A stretch of 64,000 bases of DNA from SKIA01 sp047602905 (GTDB lineage Archaea; Nanobdellota; Nanobdellia; Woesearchaeales; SKIA01), in assembly GCA_047602905.1 (NCBI GenBank), contig JBLKOP010000002.1, forward strand, positions 1-64,000, read 5' to 3'. Shown piece by piece: positions 25,213 to 33,944 of this stretch. A program made the position numbers and the translations under genes. Under the pieces are notes generated by a model. That model worked only from the letters and a program-made list of their open reading frames with translations, did no database searches and was not told the origin of the DNA. Every line of letters begins with the position of its first letter. Position 1 is the stretch's first letter.

Positions 25213-25716
25213 ATGGCTAAAGAATCGTTTAAAGTAATAGCGACAGCTATCATTCGCAAAGGTAACAAGTACTTAATTGCTCAAAGAGCTGCTCATGAGA
25301 AGTTGTATCCTTCTCGTTGGACTGTTCCTGGTGGGGGCCTTGAAGACCAAGACGTTGATGAATCTCTTGCTCTTGCTGATGGTCAAGTCTACGAGGTTCT
25401 TGTGGGGTTGCTTCAAAGAGAGGTTCGTGAAGAGGTGGGTTTAGAAATTGGTTATCTTCGCTACGTAACAAGTCTTTGCTATGGGTTTCCTACTCCTCGT
25501 TTATGCATAAGTTTTTGTGCTGATCACGTTTCTGGCGAGGTTGTGTTAAGTGATGAGCTTGTTGATTTTGCTTGGGTAACTTCTCAAGAAGCAGTTCGTT
25601 ATGAGTTACTTAGCGGTATTCATGAGGAGTTATTTATTGCTGACGACGTATTTGCCGGAAGGCCTATTCGTGAGTGGACGTACTATCAAGGTCTTGTTAG
25701 AGATGCTAAGAAATAA
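25213..25716 (+). CDS. NUDIX hydrolase with expanded NUDIX box
   Basis: A 167-residue protein. The start of the NUDIX box (PGGGLED) and the catalytic helix (REVREEVGLEI) are both intact, but about 18 extra residues separate them compared with the canonical GX5EX7REUXEEXGU. The insertion contains acidic and hydrophobic residues and would lengthen the loop before the catalytic helix. Such insertions occur in some NUDIX subfamilies. The substrate is not predictable. The ATG at 25213 is favoured by its TATA box over upstream codons. Confidence 0.8.
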   Translation: MAKESFKVIATAIIRKGNKYLIAQRAAHEKLYPSRWTVPGGGLEDQDVDESLALADGQVYEVLVGLLQREVREEVGLEIGYLRYVTSLCYGFPTPRLCISFCADHVSGEVVLSDELVDFAWVTSQEAVRYELLSGIHEELFIADDVFAGRPIREWTYYQGLVRDAKK

Positions 25717-25720
25717 TTAC

Positions 25721-26671
25721 TTAGGTATTTGTTGCTAGGTAGGTGAGTTTCTTAAAGTCTACTACTTCAAAATACTCTATTCTTTTGAATCCGTTAGTGA
25801 GTTGTTTTAGTTCGTTGAGTATGTCTTCAAATGCTTGGTTGCTGTCTACTTCTACGTTTATTTCAAAGTCGTACTCTCCTAGTGTTTCGTCCACATATAT
25901 TGTGTTGGGGTTTTTTTCTGCGAATTGCATGAGTGTTTTTTTTGAGGTATTTGTTTCTAAGGTAATTCCTGCTTTGTAGTAGTGTTTTCCTATCTTATTT
26001 AGTGAGATGTTTGCTGAGTATCCTACGATAATGTTTTTTTTCTCTAGTGCTCGTAGCCTGTTTAGTGTTGTTCTTGCTGTTTGGTTTATTTCTTGTGCTA
26101 TCTCTACGATTGGTTTTCTTGCGTTTGTTAGTATTGCTTGTATGAGTTGTATGTCTGTTGTATCATAAGCTTGTTGTTGTTTGTCTCCGGTGGTTGTTTG
26201 TAGTTGGTTTGTTGTTTTTTCTTGTAGGTATGCTCGTTGGTAGTGGTGTGTTCGCAGGTAAGTGTGTATTTTTAGTTCTTGTATGTGTTGGCGGTAGTTT
26301 TCTTTGAGTTCTTGTATGAGTGTGTGAAAATCTTGAGTTTGTTGTACCCAGCTCATGATGAGTACGTCGTAGCTTCCTCTTGTTTTTCCTATTACCGAGG
26401 TTTTTTTGTGTTGTACTAGCCAGTTAAATAGTTCTTGTTCTTGTTTTGGTGTTGTTTTGTTGAGTTTGATGTATGCTCGTTGTCCTATGTATCCTAGTGT
26501 GCTGTTGTCTATTATTGGGTGCGTGTTTTGTAGGATGTTTTTTTCTTGTAGTTTTTCTATGCGTTTTTGTGTTGTTGCTGGTGTTCTGTTGATGTGTTTT
26601 GCTATTGTGCTGGTGTTTTCTCTTGCGTTGTTGCTGAGCAAATACAGTATTTTTTTATTTATTTTGTTCAT
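25721..26671 (-). CDS. Tandem Lrp/AsnC-like transcriptional regulator
   Basis: A 316-residue protein made of two Lrp-like halves. Residues 1-60 and about 170-225 are helix-turn-helix domains (NARENTSTIAKHINRTPATT; NARKPIVEIAQEINQTARTT), each followed by an alpha/beta domain resembling the RAM ligand-sensing fold. Duplicated Lrp proteins are common in archaea and regulate amino acid or energy metabolism. The coding strand is A-rich. It is divergent from the prenyl-synthase-like gene at 26766, which it may control. Confidence 0.85.
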   Translation of the reverse strand: MNKINKKILYLLSNNARENTSTIAKHINRTPATTQKRIEKLQEKNILQNTHPIIDNSTLGYIGQRAYIKLNKTTPKQEQELFNWLVQHKKTSVIGKTRGSYDVLIMSWVQQTQDFHTLIQELKENYRQHIQELKIHTYLRTHHYQRAYLQEKTTNQLQTTTGDKQQQAYDTTDIQLIQAILTNARKPIVEIAQEINQTARTTLNRLRALEKKNIIVGYSANISLNKIGKHYYKAGITLETNTSKKTLMQFAEKNPNTIYVDETLGEYDFEINVEVDSNQAFEDILNELKQLTNGFKRIEYFEVVDFKKLTYLATNT

Positions 26672-26736
26672 TAATGAAATTTAAGAAGTTTTTTTATTTA
26701 AATTGTTCGTTATTGTTATTTTTTGTACATAAGGGT

Positions 26737-26750
26737 TTAATATATATTAA
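26737..26750 (+). promoter_or_regulatory. TATA box with overlapping small inverted repeat
   Basis: TTTAATATATATTA at 26737-26750 is about 23 bases before the ATG at 26766. It is followed by ACTAC (26750-26754) and GTAGT (26761-26765), a 5-base inverted repeat across the likely transcription start that could serve as a regulator site. Confidence 0.45.
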
Positions 26751-26765
26751 CTACTTTTTAGTAGT

Positions 26766-27884
26766 ATGAAATCTTGTGTGTATTGGCAAGAAGTACAAAA
26801 AGCCTCTGATAATGCTTCTCCAATAGTACAAAAAACTCTTGAAGATTTAGTAGAGTCAGCAACTACGAACTCTCAAGAAGTACTTACTGCTCTTAGCACA
26901 AGACGAGTAGAAAGCACTCGTCTACGAGAATTTGTTTGTCAGCAAGCATACTGTCTTGGAGAACAAAAAGACTTTCCAAATGATTTTTTTAAAGTAACTG
27001 CTGCTCTTGAAGTATATAACTTATCAACGTACATGATAAACTGGGTTCTTGATAATAAAGGAAGCTTAGATACACAAACAAAAAAGAACGTAGCAGTAAT
27101 AGAAGGGATGAGGTTGTATGATGCAGCCCAAGATTTACTTCTTCAAACACCTTTTGAGAACAAACGAGTGCTTCAAGATGGTATGAGAGAACTTAACCAA
27201 ACACTTTATCACGGACAATTACTTGATACAGATGAACTCACGCTCTCTCAACAAGCTCACGAACTTCCTGAAAAAGAGTATCTAAGAAAATACTTGCAGA
27301 CTTCGTATAAAAAATGCGGTGCTTTCATGCAATACGTTACGTTTGCAGGTTCTTTTCTTGCTAGTCACTCACCAGAAAAACAGCGAGCACTTCAAGTATA
27401 CGGAGCACTTTTTGGAACAGGAGTGCAAATAGTAAACGACCTTGCTGATTGCGTTGTTGTTGATAAAGAAGAGTTTTTTCAAAAACCGCAAAGCGATTTG
27501 TTTAGTGACGTAGAAAACGGCTTTATTACTCCAACTACGTATATGTTACTAAAAAATTCTTCACAAAAAAGCATTTCTTCTTCTCTTTCTACAAAACAAA
27601 AAGAGTCATTAACTAAGCAACTCATTGATATAAACGCTTTTTATACTGGTTTTCGCATGGCCTCGTATCTGCGAAAACAAGCAAAGAAAGCTCTTGCTAG
27701 TGAGTTTAGTTCTGAGCAAAAAAAGTATTTATCTAGCGCTACTGTTCTTCTTACTTCCTCAAAAATTCATAAGCTTCTTCGAGAAGATTGTGGCTACGTG
27801 TACAAAAAGAATTTATTATCAGATACGCAAGAAGTTCTTGAAGAATTCACTTACTCAATAAATGATGAGATACGTTTTTTTTAG
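26766..27884 (+). CDS. Degenerate polyprenyl synthetase-like protein
   Basis: A 372-residue all-helical protein. Its middle, FGTGVQIVNDLADCVVVDK followed by GFITPTTYML, resembles the second aspartate-rich motif region of isoprenyl diphosphate synthases, but DDxxD is NDLAD. At the place of the first motif it reads INWVLDNKG instead of a DDxxD. The basic GGKRxRP start motif is also absent. The fold assignment is plausible, but it is probably not an active chain-elongation enzyme and may be a non-catalytic or different-substrate member. It has its own promoter. Confidence 0.55.
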   Translation: MKSCVYWQEVQKASDNASPIVQKTLEDLVESATTNSQEVLTALSTRRVESTRLREFVCQQAYCLGEQKDFPNDFFKVTAALEVYNLSTYMINWVLDNKGSLDTQTKKNVAVIEGMRLYDAAQDLLLQTPFENKRVLQDGMRELNQTLYHGQLLDTDELTLSQQAHELPEKEYLRKYLQTSYKKCGAFMQYVTFAGSFLASHSPEKQRALQVYGALFGTGVQIVNDLADCVVVDKEEFFQKPQSDLFSDVENGFITPTTYMLLKNSSQKSISSSLSTKQKESLTKQLIDINAFYTGFRMASYLRKQAKKALASEFSSEQKKYLSSATVLLTSSKIHKLLREDCGYVYKKNLLSDTQEVLEEFTYSINDEIRFF

Positions 27885-27889
27885 AGTAG

Positions 27890-28264
27890 TCATGGGTGTA
27901 GCTCTGCTGCGTATAGCTTAATTTGTCCTCGTAAATAACTGTTTACTTCTCCTTTTTGTATTGTTTGTTTTTCTTCGTTTATACTTACTTCTGCTTCTTG
28001 TGCACTTACTGAATAAACCTGTATTGTTATTGGTGGGTTTGTTGGTAGGCTGAGTTCTTCTCCTGCTCTTAGACTTGTTCGTACTGCTTGTTCTCTGTCT
28101 GTGAGTACGAAGATGAGTGTTTCTTGTAGGTGTGGTTTTTCTTCTCCTAGTATTCCTGCGTCTATGTAGGGGTTTATTGCTGGAATAAGTACTTCTTCTT
28201 GTGTTTGTGGTATTTCAGTAACGCAACCTGCTAGTAAGAGAACTATCGTAAAAATTACTCGCAT
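27890..28264 (-). CDS. Small predicted lipoprotein
   Basis: A 124-residue protein beginning with a short basic N-terminus, a hydrophobic stretch and the lipobox LLAGC, so Cys13 is the likely lipid-modified residue. The exported part is a beta-rich domain with no recognised motif. Its start overlaps the Pta gene's end by ten bases, making it the last gene of a four-gene minus-strand unit (29672 to 27890). Confidence 0.65.
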   Translation of the reverse strand: MRVIFTIVLLLAGCVTEIPQTQEEVLIPAINPYIDAGILGEEKPHLQETLIFVLTDREQAVRTSLRAGEELSLPTNPPITIQVYSVSAQEAEVSINEEKQTIQKGEVNSYLRGQIKLYAAELHP

Positions 28265-29139
28265 ACGACTCTTGCTAACTCCACTATTTCTTCTGCGCTA
28301 CAGCCTCTGCTTAGGTCGTGTACTTCTTTTTGTAGTCCTGTTATTATCGGTCCTATCGCTTGGCATCCCGTGTATTGTTGTACGAGTTTGTAGCCGATAT
28401 TTGCTGCGTCAAGATCTGGGAATATGAGGATGTTTGCTTCTCCGTGTAGTGTTGTGTCAGGATTTTTTTGTTTGGTTACTTCTGTATTCAGTGCTGCGTC
28501 TACTTGTATTTCTCCTTCTACTATCCAGTTTAGGTTGTTTTCTTGGATGTGTTTTTGTACTGTTGTTGTTGCTTGCGCGACTTTTTCTTGATCAGTGTGC
28601 GCAGCACTTCCTGCCGTACTAAAACTTAGCATTGCTATTTTTGGCTTCACTCCTTTTTTTTGTGCTGCTTGTGCGGTGTTGATGGCTATTTGTGCAAGTT
28701 CTTGACTTGTTGGTTGTATGTTGAGTGCGCAGTCAGCAAAGTAGTATTCTCCTTTGTTTGTTTTCATAAGAAAGTAGCTGCTTGCAAGTCCTTTTTTTAG
28801 TAGTTGTAGTGCTGGTCTGAGTGTCTTGCTTGTCGGCCAAGTTGCTCCTGCTATGAGTACGTCTGCTTTGTTTTGTGCTAGTAGCATGCACGCGTATGTT
28901 GCTGGTTCTGTGAGTGCTTGTTTTGCTTGCTGTAGTGTTATTCCTTTGTGTTTTCTTCGTTCGTAGTATTCTTGTGCGTACGTTTCTGGTTCTATGGGAA
29001 TAACTTGTAGTGTTGTTTCTTCTATTGCGTCATACGCTTCTTTGTCCCCTACTAACAAAACGTTTTTTCCTTCTTGTTGTAGTGTTTGTGCTGCTTGTAG
29101 TATTCGTTTGTCTGCTTCACAAAACAGTATTGTTGTCAT
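28255..29139 (-). CDS. pta: Phosphate acetyltransferase
   Basis: A 294-residue enzyme of the Pta/Ptb family that exchanges acetyl-CoA and phosphate for acetyl phosphate and CoA. Recognised blocks are LIAGATWPTSKTLRPAL, MLSFSTAGSAAH, the EGEIQVDAAL segment and ILIFPDLDAANIGYKLVQ near the C-terminus. The frame is open further upstream, but ATG 29139 begins the first strand and overlaps the upstream stop as ATGA. No acetate kinase or ADP-forming acetyl-CoA synthetase is visible in the window. Pta is uncommon in archaea and may be acquired. Confidence 0.9.
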   Translation of the reverse strand: MTTILFCEADKRILQAAQTLQQEGKNVLLVGDKEAYDAIEETTLQVIPIEPETYAQEYYERRKHKGITLQQAKQALTEPATYACMLLAQNKADVLIAGATWPTSKTLRPALQLLKKGLASSYFLMKTNKGEYYFADCALNIQPTSQELAQIAINTAQAAQKKGVKPKIAMLSFSTAGSAAHTDQEKVAQATTTVQKHIQENNLNWIVEGEIQVDAALNTEVTKQKNPDTTLHGEANILIFPDLDAANIGYKLVQQYTGCQAIGPIITGLQKEVHDLSRGCSAEEIVELARVVCE

Positions 29140-29672
29140 TGGAATTTTTTGTATGCTATCCAGATAACAAGTGCTAGCTCTGCTGCTATGACTATTGGTC
29201 GTAGTATTGGGTGCATGGATGACCAAAACCCTATTGTTGATATGAATAGCGTGATTACTCCTCCGAGGATGAACCCGCTTCCTATCCACGTGTTTACTTC
29301 TTTTTTTGGGTTCAGTACCATTCCTGCACTTATCGCAATGATTCCTAGTAGGAGGCTTATTCCGTATCTGATATTATCGTTTCGTTGATTGTTTGCTTGC
29401 GTTATTTCGTAACAATCACACACGTACTCACACGCTCGGTAGTCAGTGTAGAGGTTTCCTGGACAAGCAGCTATTTGTTCTTGTGTTGCTGGTTGTATAT
29501 CGTCACATTCTTGTCGTGGATCAAAAGGAGCTCTTGGGTACTCGTTGTTTTGCTGACATATCTCTGGATAGTCTGGTTGTGTTGTAAACGCATCCGCAAA
29601 TGAGTAGCTAAAAATGCTAAACAAAATAGCTACTGCGAGGATGATTGAGTATTTTCTAATATCTGAGCTCAT
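29136..29672 (-). CDS. Exported-loop membrane protein with cysteine cluster
   Basis: A 178-residue protein with an N-terminal signal-like helix (about 9-27), an extracytoplasmic region with six cysteines including CDDIQPATQEQIAAC and CEYVCDC, then three membrane helices. The cysteines may form disulfides or bind metal. No function is recognised. It is the first gene of the unit leading into pta and the lipoprotein gene. Confidence 0.6.
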   Translation of the reverse strand: MSSDIRKYSIILAVAILFSIFSYSFADAFTTQPDYPEICQQNNEYPRAPFDPRQECDDIQPATQEQIAACPGNLYTDYRACEYVCDCYEITQANNQRNDNIRYGISLLLGIIAISAGMVLNPKKEVNTWIGSGFILGGVITLFISTIGFWSSMHPILRPIVIAAELALVIWIAYKKFQ

Positions 29673-29715
29673 AGTATGTTATTACAGTGTTCTTGTTTAA
29701 AAATTATGTGTATAG

Positions 29716-30462
29716 CTACAGAAGTATTCGCAGTAGGTTTTTGAGTTCTTCTGGGTGCGTTGCGTGTAGGTTGTGTCCTGCTCTTGGTATTTCTTTGAGG
29801 GTGTTGTTTGGTAGGTGTTTGTGCAGGTATTCTGATTCGTTAAGGGGTGTTGTGTGGTCGTGTTCTCCGTGTATAATGGTTGTTGGTGCTGTTATTGTGT
29901 GTATGTGTTCGTGTATGTCGAATGCTTGTATGGCGTAGAAGCAGCCTATTATTGCTTGTGGTGCTGTGTGCTCCATTCCTACTAGCCAGTACGGTACTTT
30001 GATTTCTTTGTCGTAATGAAGTTCTTTTTCTTCGTGAATGTATGCGAGGAGTTTCTGCGCTAGTTCAGGTATTTTTACGTGCGCCCCTACCGGGTTTCTG
30101 CACGTAGCTCCTATGAGAACGAGTTGTTTTGCTTCGTATTCTAAAGCGTACTGGAGTGCTATCATGCTTCCTAGGCTGTGCCCGACGAGTATCGGTTTGT
30201 GTATGTGTAGGTGATTGAGGAGTTCGTGAACGTCTTTTGCGAGTCGTTTCATGCTGTAGTCTTGTTTGTTCTTGGGCGCGCTACTTTTTCCGTGTCCTCG
30301 CAAATCTATAGTGAGTACAGAGTGTCGTTTACTCAGTTCTTGTATGTATGGCTTCCACACTGTGTGGTTGTGTAGCCATCCATGAAGAAAAACGATTGTT
30401 GCAGCAGTATTTTTTGTGTACTCATAGCTTATGCGTACTTCGTCACTGGTTACGAATTTCAT
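29716..30462 (-). CDS. Alpha/beta-fold hydrolase
   Basis: A 248-residue serine hydrolase. The oxyanion segment is FLHGWLHN, the nucleophile elbow is VGHSLGSM with Ser in GxSxG, Asp is in HGEHDHTTP, and the catalytic His is in AGHNLHAT. The lid is small. Members hydrolyse esters, lactones or similar bonds; the substrate cannot be predicted. It overlaps the upstream MoxR-type gene by four bases (ATGA). Confidence 0.85.
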   Translation of the reverse strand: MKFVTSDEVRISYEYTKNTAATIVFLHGWLHNHTVWKPYIQELSKRHSVLTIDLRGHGKSSAPKNKQDYSMKRLAKDVHELLNHLHIHKPILVGHSLGSMIALQYALEYEAKQLVLIGATCRNPVGAHVKIPELAQKLLAYIHEEKELHYDKEIKVPYWLVGMEHTAPQAIIGCFYAIQAFDIHEHIHTITAPTTIIHGEHDHTTPLNESEYLHKHLPNNTLKEIPRAGHNLHATHPEELKNLLRILL

Positions 30463-31589
30463 AGGGTTATTTGCAGGCTTTCTGCATATAGTTCTAGCGC
30501 GTTTCTTACGTCTTCTGGCTTGACTGTTTCTCGTAGGTGCATTCTTGCGCTTGCTTTGCTGAGGCCTATTATTCCGTTTATTATTCTTGGACTTACTTCT
30601 ATGAGGAGTTCTTCTTCTGCTTCTTTGATTTTCTTTGCTGCTTCGCTCACAAGTATTTCTAGGTGTTTTGGAAACTTCACAGATTGTTTCTGTGCGTGTT
30701 TGATGTATGCTTGTGCGAAGTCTTTGTTCTTCGTTGTTTTTTTCTCGTTTTTTACGATTTTTCTTGTTATCTCTAAGAATGCTTCTTTGTCTGGTTTTCT
30801 AATAATAAATAATAGATGAAACCTACTGATGAGTGCGCTCTCAAAAGGAAGTTGTTTTTTTAGTTCAGAAATTTTTTCTCCTGTAAAGCAGTCTCCTTTC
30901 GGATTCGCTGTTGCAAGCACGCGCACGTCTGCTTCAAAGCGCTCGCTGCGACCTGCTTTATCATACGTGATAAATCCTTTCTCCATCGCGTTGTACAAGC
31001 TTGCTTGATCTTCTTTTTTTAGCAAGTTCAGCTCGTCTATGCAGCAAATTCCTTTGTGTGCTTGTACGAGCAGTCCTTTATGCACTTCTCCTTTTGCGTA
31101 CGTAACTGCTAGTCCTGCGTTTGTTGTTCCGCTTCCTAGTCCCATGCTACTAATACTGGCGAGTTCTTTGCTGCTACTAAGTATCTCTGTTTTTCCTGTT
31201 CCTGGATCTCCTAGGAGGAGTATGTGTATTCTTTCTTGAGAGAAGAGTTGTAGTGCTGCTGCTTTTTTGATTGCTTCTAGGCCAAGAATGTTTGGTGCTA
31301 TGAGTTGCGTGATTTCTTCGTACGCGTTCTTGCTGTACGTACTGTATGCTTGTTTGTACGCTGCTTCTTGGAGTTGTTGGTTTAGCGTTTCTTCTCCTCG
31401 TACTTCTGGATAAATCGTTTCTTCTTCTCCTATGTGAAAAGACCTTTTTTTGATGCTTGTTTGTTTTTTCTTTATTGCTTGTTGTACGCGCACTCGTTCT
31501 TTGCGCCCTGCTTGTGCTTCAAGAAGGTTTAGGAGGTGTTCTTGTTCTTCGTTTACTCCGGTAAATAGTTGTTTTATGCGCGTGAACAT
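30459..31589 (-). CDS. MoxR/magnesium-chelatase-type AAA+ ATPase
   Basis: A 376-residue AAA+ protein with Walker A GDPGTGKTEIL, Walker B CCIDELNLL, and sensor 1 ATANPKGDCF. The N-terminal 90 residues are helical and charged. The C-terminal helical domain fits the MoxR/MCM-like branch, which remodels other proteins, often with a VWA-domain partner. No VWA gene is adjacent; instead an alpha/beta hydrolase overlaps its 3' end. Confidence 0.82.
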   Translation of the reverse strand: MFTRIKQLFTGVNEEQEHLLNLLEAQAGRKERVRVQQAIKKKQTSIKKRSFHIGEEETIYPEVRGEETLNQQLQEAAYKQAYSTYSKNAYEEITQLIAPNILGLEAIKKAAALQLFSQERIHILLLGDPGTGKTEILSSSKELASISSMGLGSGTTNAGLAVTYAKGEVHKGLLVQAHKGICCIDELNLLKKEDQASLYNAMEKGFITYDKAGRSERFEADVRVLATANPKGDCFTGEKISELKKQLPFESALISRFHLLFIIRKPDKEAFLEITRKIVKNEKKTTKNKDFAQAYIKHAQKQSVKFPKHLEILVSEAAKKIKEAEEELLIEVSPRIINGIIGLSKASARMHLRETVKPEDVRNALELYAESLQITL

Positions 31590-31621
31590 ACGTTGTTTAT
31601 GTTGTTTGAGGTTTTAAGTGT

Positions 31622-32110
31622 TTAGAAGAGGAGGCGTAGTACAAATACTGCGATGAAGAACACTACTGTTGCTATGATGATGTAGCTTTGTAGGTTTTGG
31701 TGAAACGCCATTTTTTGGTTGTGTTTGTGTATGCTGTAGGTTTCGTTTACGATGTCTGTTTGTGTGATGAGTCCTGAGAGTCCTTTCTTATTTACTACTG
31801 GTAGCCGGCGTACTTTCATACTTTCTATAACTCTCATTGCTTCCTCAAGAGTTGCTTCTTCACTAATGGTGGATACGCTTCTTGTCATCGCGTCTTGCGC
31901 AGCGAGTTTTTTTGGGTCTTTGTTTTCTGCTAGCACTCGTTTTATGAGGTCTCGCTCAGTTATTATTCCTACGAGTTGTTCTTTTTCTAGTACCATAACA
32001 CAGCTGATGTGCTTTTCTGTCATGAGCTTAATTGCTTTTGTGAGTTTGTCGTTTGTTTGTACGCTTATCGCTCCTCTTGTCATGATGTCTTTGACTGTTT
32101 CTGCTGGCAT
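31622..32110 (-). CDS. Membrane-anchored CBS-domain protein
   Basis: A 162-residue protein with two CBS motifs (about residues 5-60 and 72-125), which usually bind adenine nucleotides as energy sensors. The last 25 residues form one hydrophobic helix, tethering the pair to the membrane. It could regulate a membrane partner, but none is adjacent. The ATG at 32110 is the likely start. Confidence 0.8.
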   Translation of the reverse strand: MPAETVKDIMTRGAISVQTNDKLTKAIKLMTEKHISCVMVLEKEQLVGIITERDLIKRVLAENKDPKKLAAQDAMTRSVSTISEEATLEEAMRVIESMKVRRLPVVNKKGLSGLITQTDIVNETYSIHKHNQKMAFHQNLQSYIIIATVVFFIAVFVLRLLF

Positions 32111-32191
32111 AGCGTTCTTGTGGAGCTAAGGTTTTTTTAAGGTTTGCTTTCTTTCGCTAGTTTTAAGTACTTCTTGAAACAGTATTTCTGT

Positions 32192-32707
32192 ATGCTTTTT
32201 AATCGAGAGGAGAGTGCTGAGAGTGCTTTAGAGCGTATTCGTGAAGGAGTAGGTGTTTTTGAGGGTGTTCTTTCTCGTAAGGAGCGGCGCTTAAGTGAGT
32301 TGTTTGTCTTGTTAAAAGAGGATATTTTGTCTTCTGATTCTTTAAGTTTAGCGCATGTTCGTGTGTTGCAAAAGCAGGTTCGTCATATTCTTAGTGTTGC
32401 TAGGGCTATTGGTTTTGTTGCTTTAGAAAACGTGTTTTTGGAGGAGCAGGAGGTTCTTGAGCAGCTTGTTGATTTGTTTGAGCAGTACCCTTCTTTGGAT
32501 GTTTCCTCTAGTGCTGATGTGCAGGCTTCTTTGCAGAATCTTCGTCGTATGATTCTTTCTCAGCAAGAAATGATTTTTCGTCATAAAGAAGTTCTTTCTC
32601 AGGAAAAGCGTCGTTTGGTGCAGATTCTTCAGGAGGCTTCTTCTTTGGAGGAGGATTTGGTTAGTGAGCACCGATTAGTTCCTTCTTCTTCTCGCGTAAT
32701 TCACTAA
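32192..32707 (+). CDS. Helical coiled-coil hypothetical protein
   Basis: A 171-residue protein, almost entirely charged alpha-helix with heptad-like leucines, probably coiled coil. No motif is recognised. The ATG at 32192 is preferred to an upstream TTG at 32144. It lies 34 bases upstream of the Mre11-like gene on the same strand and could be co-transcribed with it; a Rad50-like coil is not implied, as there is no ATPase motif. Confidence 0.5.
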   Translation: MLFNREESAESALERIREGVGVFEGVLSRKERRLSELFVLLKEDILSSDSLSLAHVRVLQKQVRHILSVARAIGFVALENVFLEEQEVLEQLVDLFEQYPSLDVSSSADVQASLQNLRRMILSQQEMIFRHKEVLSQEKRRLVQILQEASSLEEDLVSEHRLVPSSSRVIH

Positions 32708-32741
32708 AGACTAAAAAACTCTTGCTTCTTTCCGTAGTAGT

Positions 32742-33944
32742 ATGGTTGTCTTTGCTCACTTAGCGGATTGTCACATCGGTGCTTGGCGTGATCCTCGTAT
32801 GAGTGCTCTTGCTGATGAATCGTTTGCGATGGCAATTTCTCGTTGTATTGCTGAAGAAGTGGATTTTGTTGTTATTGCTGGTGATTTGTTTCATACTGCT
32901 CTTCCTGCTATTGAGCGTTTGCGTCACGTGGTTAAGTGTTTGGAGTCTCTGAAACAAGCAGGTATTGCTGTGTACATCATTCCTGGCAGTCATGATTATA
33001 GCCCTACTGGAAAGACTATTTTGGGTGTTTTGGAGGAGGCTGGTTTGGTTGTTAATGTGTATAGAGAGTCTGTTGTTGATGACTTAATTGTTTTGGAGCC
33101 TGTTGTTGACACAAAAACTGGTGTTTCGTTAGTGGGTGTTCTTGGCCGTGCAGGGCAGCTTGATACACAGAAGTATTCTTCTCTTGATCGTTCTTCTCTT
33201 GAGAAGCTTTCTTCTCCGAAGATTTTTTTGTTTCACGCAGCTCTAAGTGACTTGGTTTCTTCTCGTCTTGCTGGTGAGAACGCAGCGAGTATTTCTTTGC
33301 TTCCTAGAGGCTTTGATTACTACGCTGGTGGTCATGTGCATATCGTTGAGGATGTTTCTTTGGATGGGTATTCTCGGGTTGTGTATCCTGGCCCTACGTT
33401 TCCTGCTTCTTTTAGTGAGTTAGAGTTGCTTGGTGGTGGAGGTTTTGTTCTTGTTCGCGAAGATTCTTTTGAGCGCGTCTCTGTGGTTCCTCGTGAGGTG
33501 TTGTGTGTTCGTCTTAGTTGCGAGGGTGTTTCTGCTTCTCAAGCTTCTGAGGTTCTTTCTGAAGAAGTAGCTTCTCTTCCTGTTACAGACGCTGTTGTTT
33601 TGGTTCGTGCTTCTGGAGTTCTTTCTTCTGGGACTACTAGCGATATTGATTTCTCCTCTGTTTTTGCGAGTGCTTATGAGCGAGGAGCGTATGCTTGTTT
33701 AAAGAACACGTTTGGTGTTTCTAGTCCTGAACTCGCTGTTGCTTCTGAGAGGGTTTCTTCTTCGTTGAGTGCTTCTGAGATCCAGCAAGAAGTGTTTTCT
33801 GAGTACGCTGATGAGCAGTTCTCAGCGAGTTTTATGAAGCAGTTGTTTTCTGCTCTATCACAAAAACAAGGTGATGGAGAAACAAAAACTGTGTATGAGC
33901 AACGAGTTTTTGCTGACGCAAAAAAGCTGTTTAGTAAAGACTAG
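32742..33944 (+). CDS. mre11: Mre11/SbcD-like DNA repair nuclease
   Basis: A 400-residue protein with the Mre11 phosphoesterase motifs: LADCHIG, AGDLFH, PGSHDYSP (Ser instead of Asn in the usual GNHD), FHAALSD and GGHVHIVED. The C-terminal half is divergent and probably holds the capping and Rad50-binding helices. Mre11 processes DNA ends with Rad50, but no rad50 or herA/nurA gene is next to it. The 3' end overlaps the convergent nucleotidyltransferase gene by four bases. Confidence 0.8.
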   Translation: MVVFAHLADCHIGAWRDPRMSALADESFAMAISRCIAEEVDFVVIAGDLFHTALPAIERLRHVVKCLESLKQAGIAVYIIPGSHDYSPTGKTILGVLEEAGLVVNVYRESVVDDLIVLEPVVDTKTGVSLVGVLGRAGQLDTQKYSSLDRSSLEKLSSPKIFLFHAALSDLVSSRLAGENAASISLLPRGFDYYAGGHVHIVEDVSLDGYSRVVYPGPTFPASFSELELLGGGGFVLVREDSFERVSVVPREVLCVRLSCEGVSASQASEVLSEEVASLPVTDAVVLVRASGVLSSGTTSDIDFSSVFASAYERGAYACLKNTFGVSSPELAVASERVSSSLSASEIQQEVFSEYADEQFSASFMKQLFSALSQKQGDGETKTVYEQRVFADAKKLFSKD

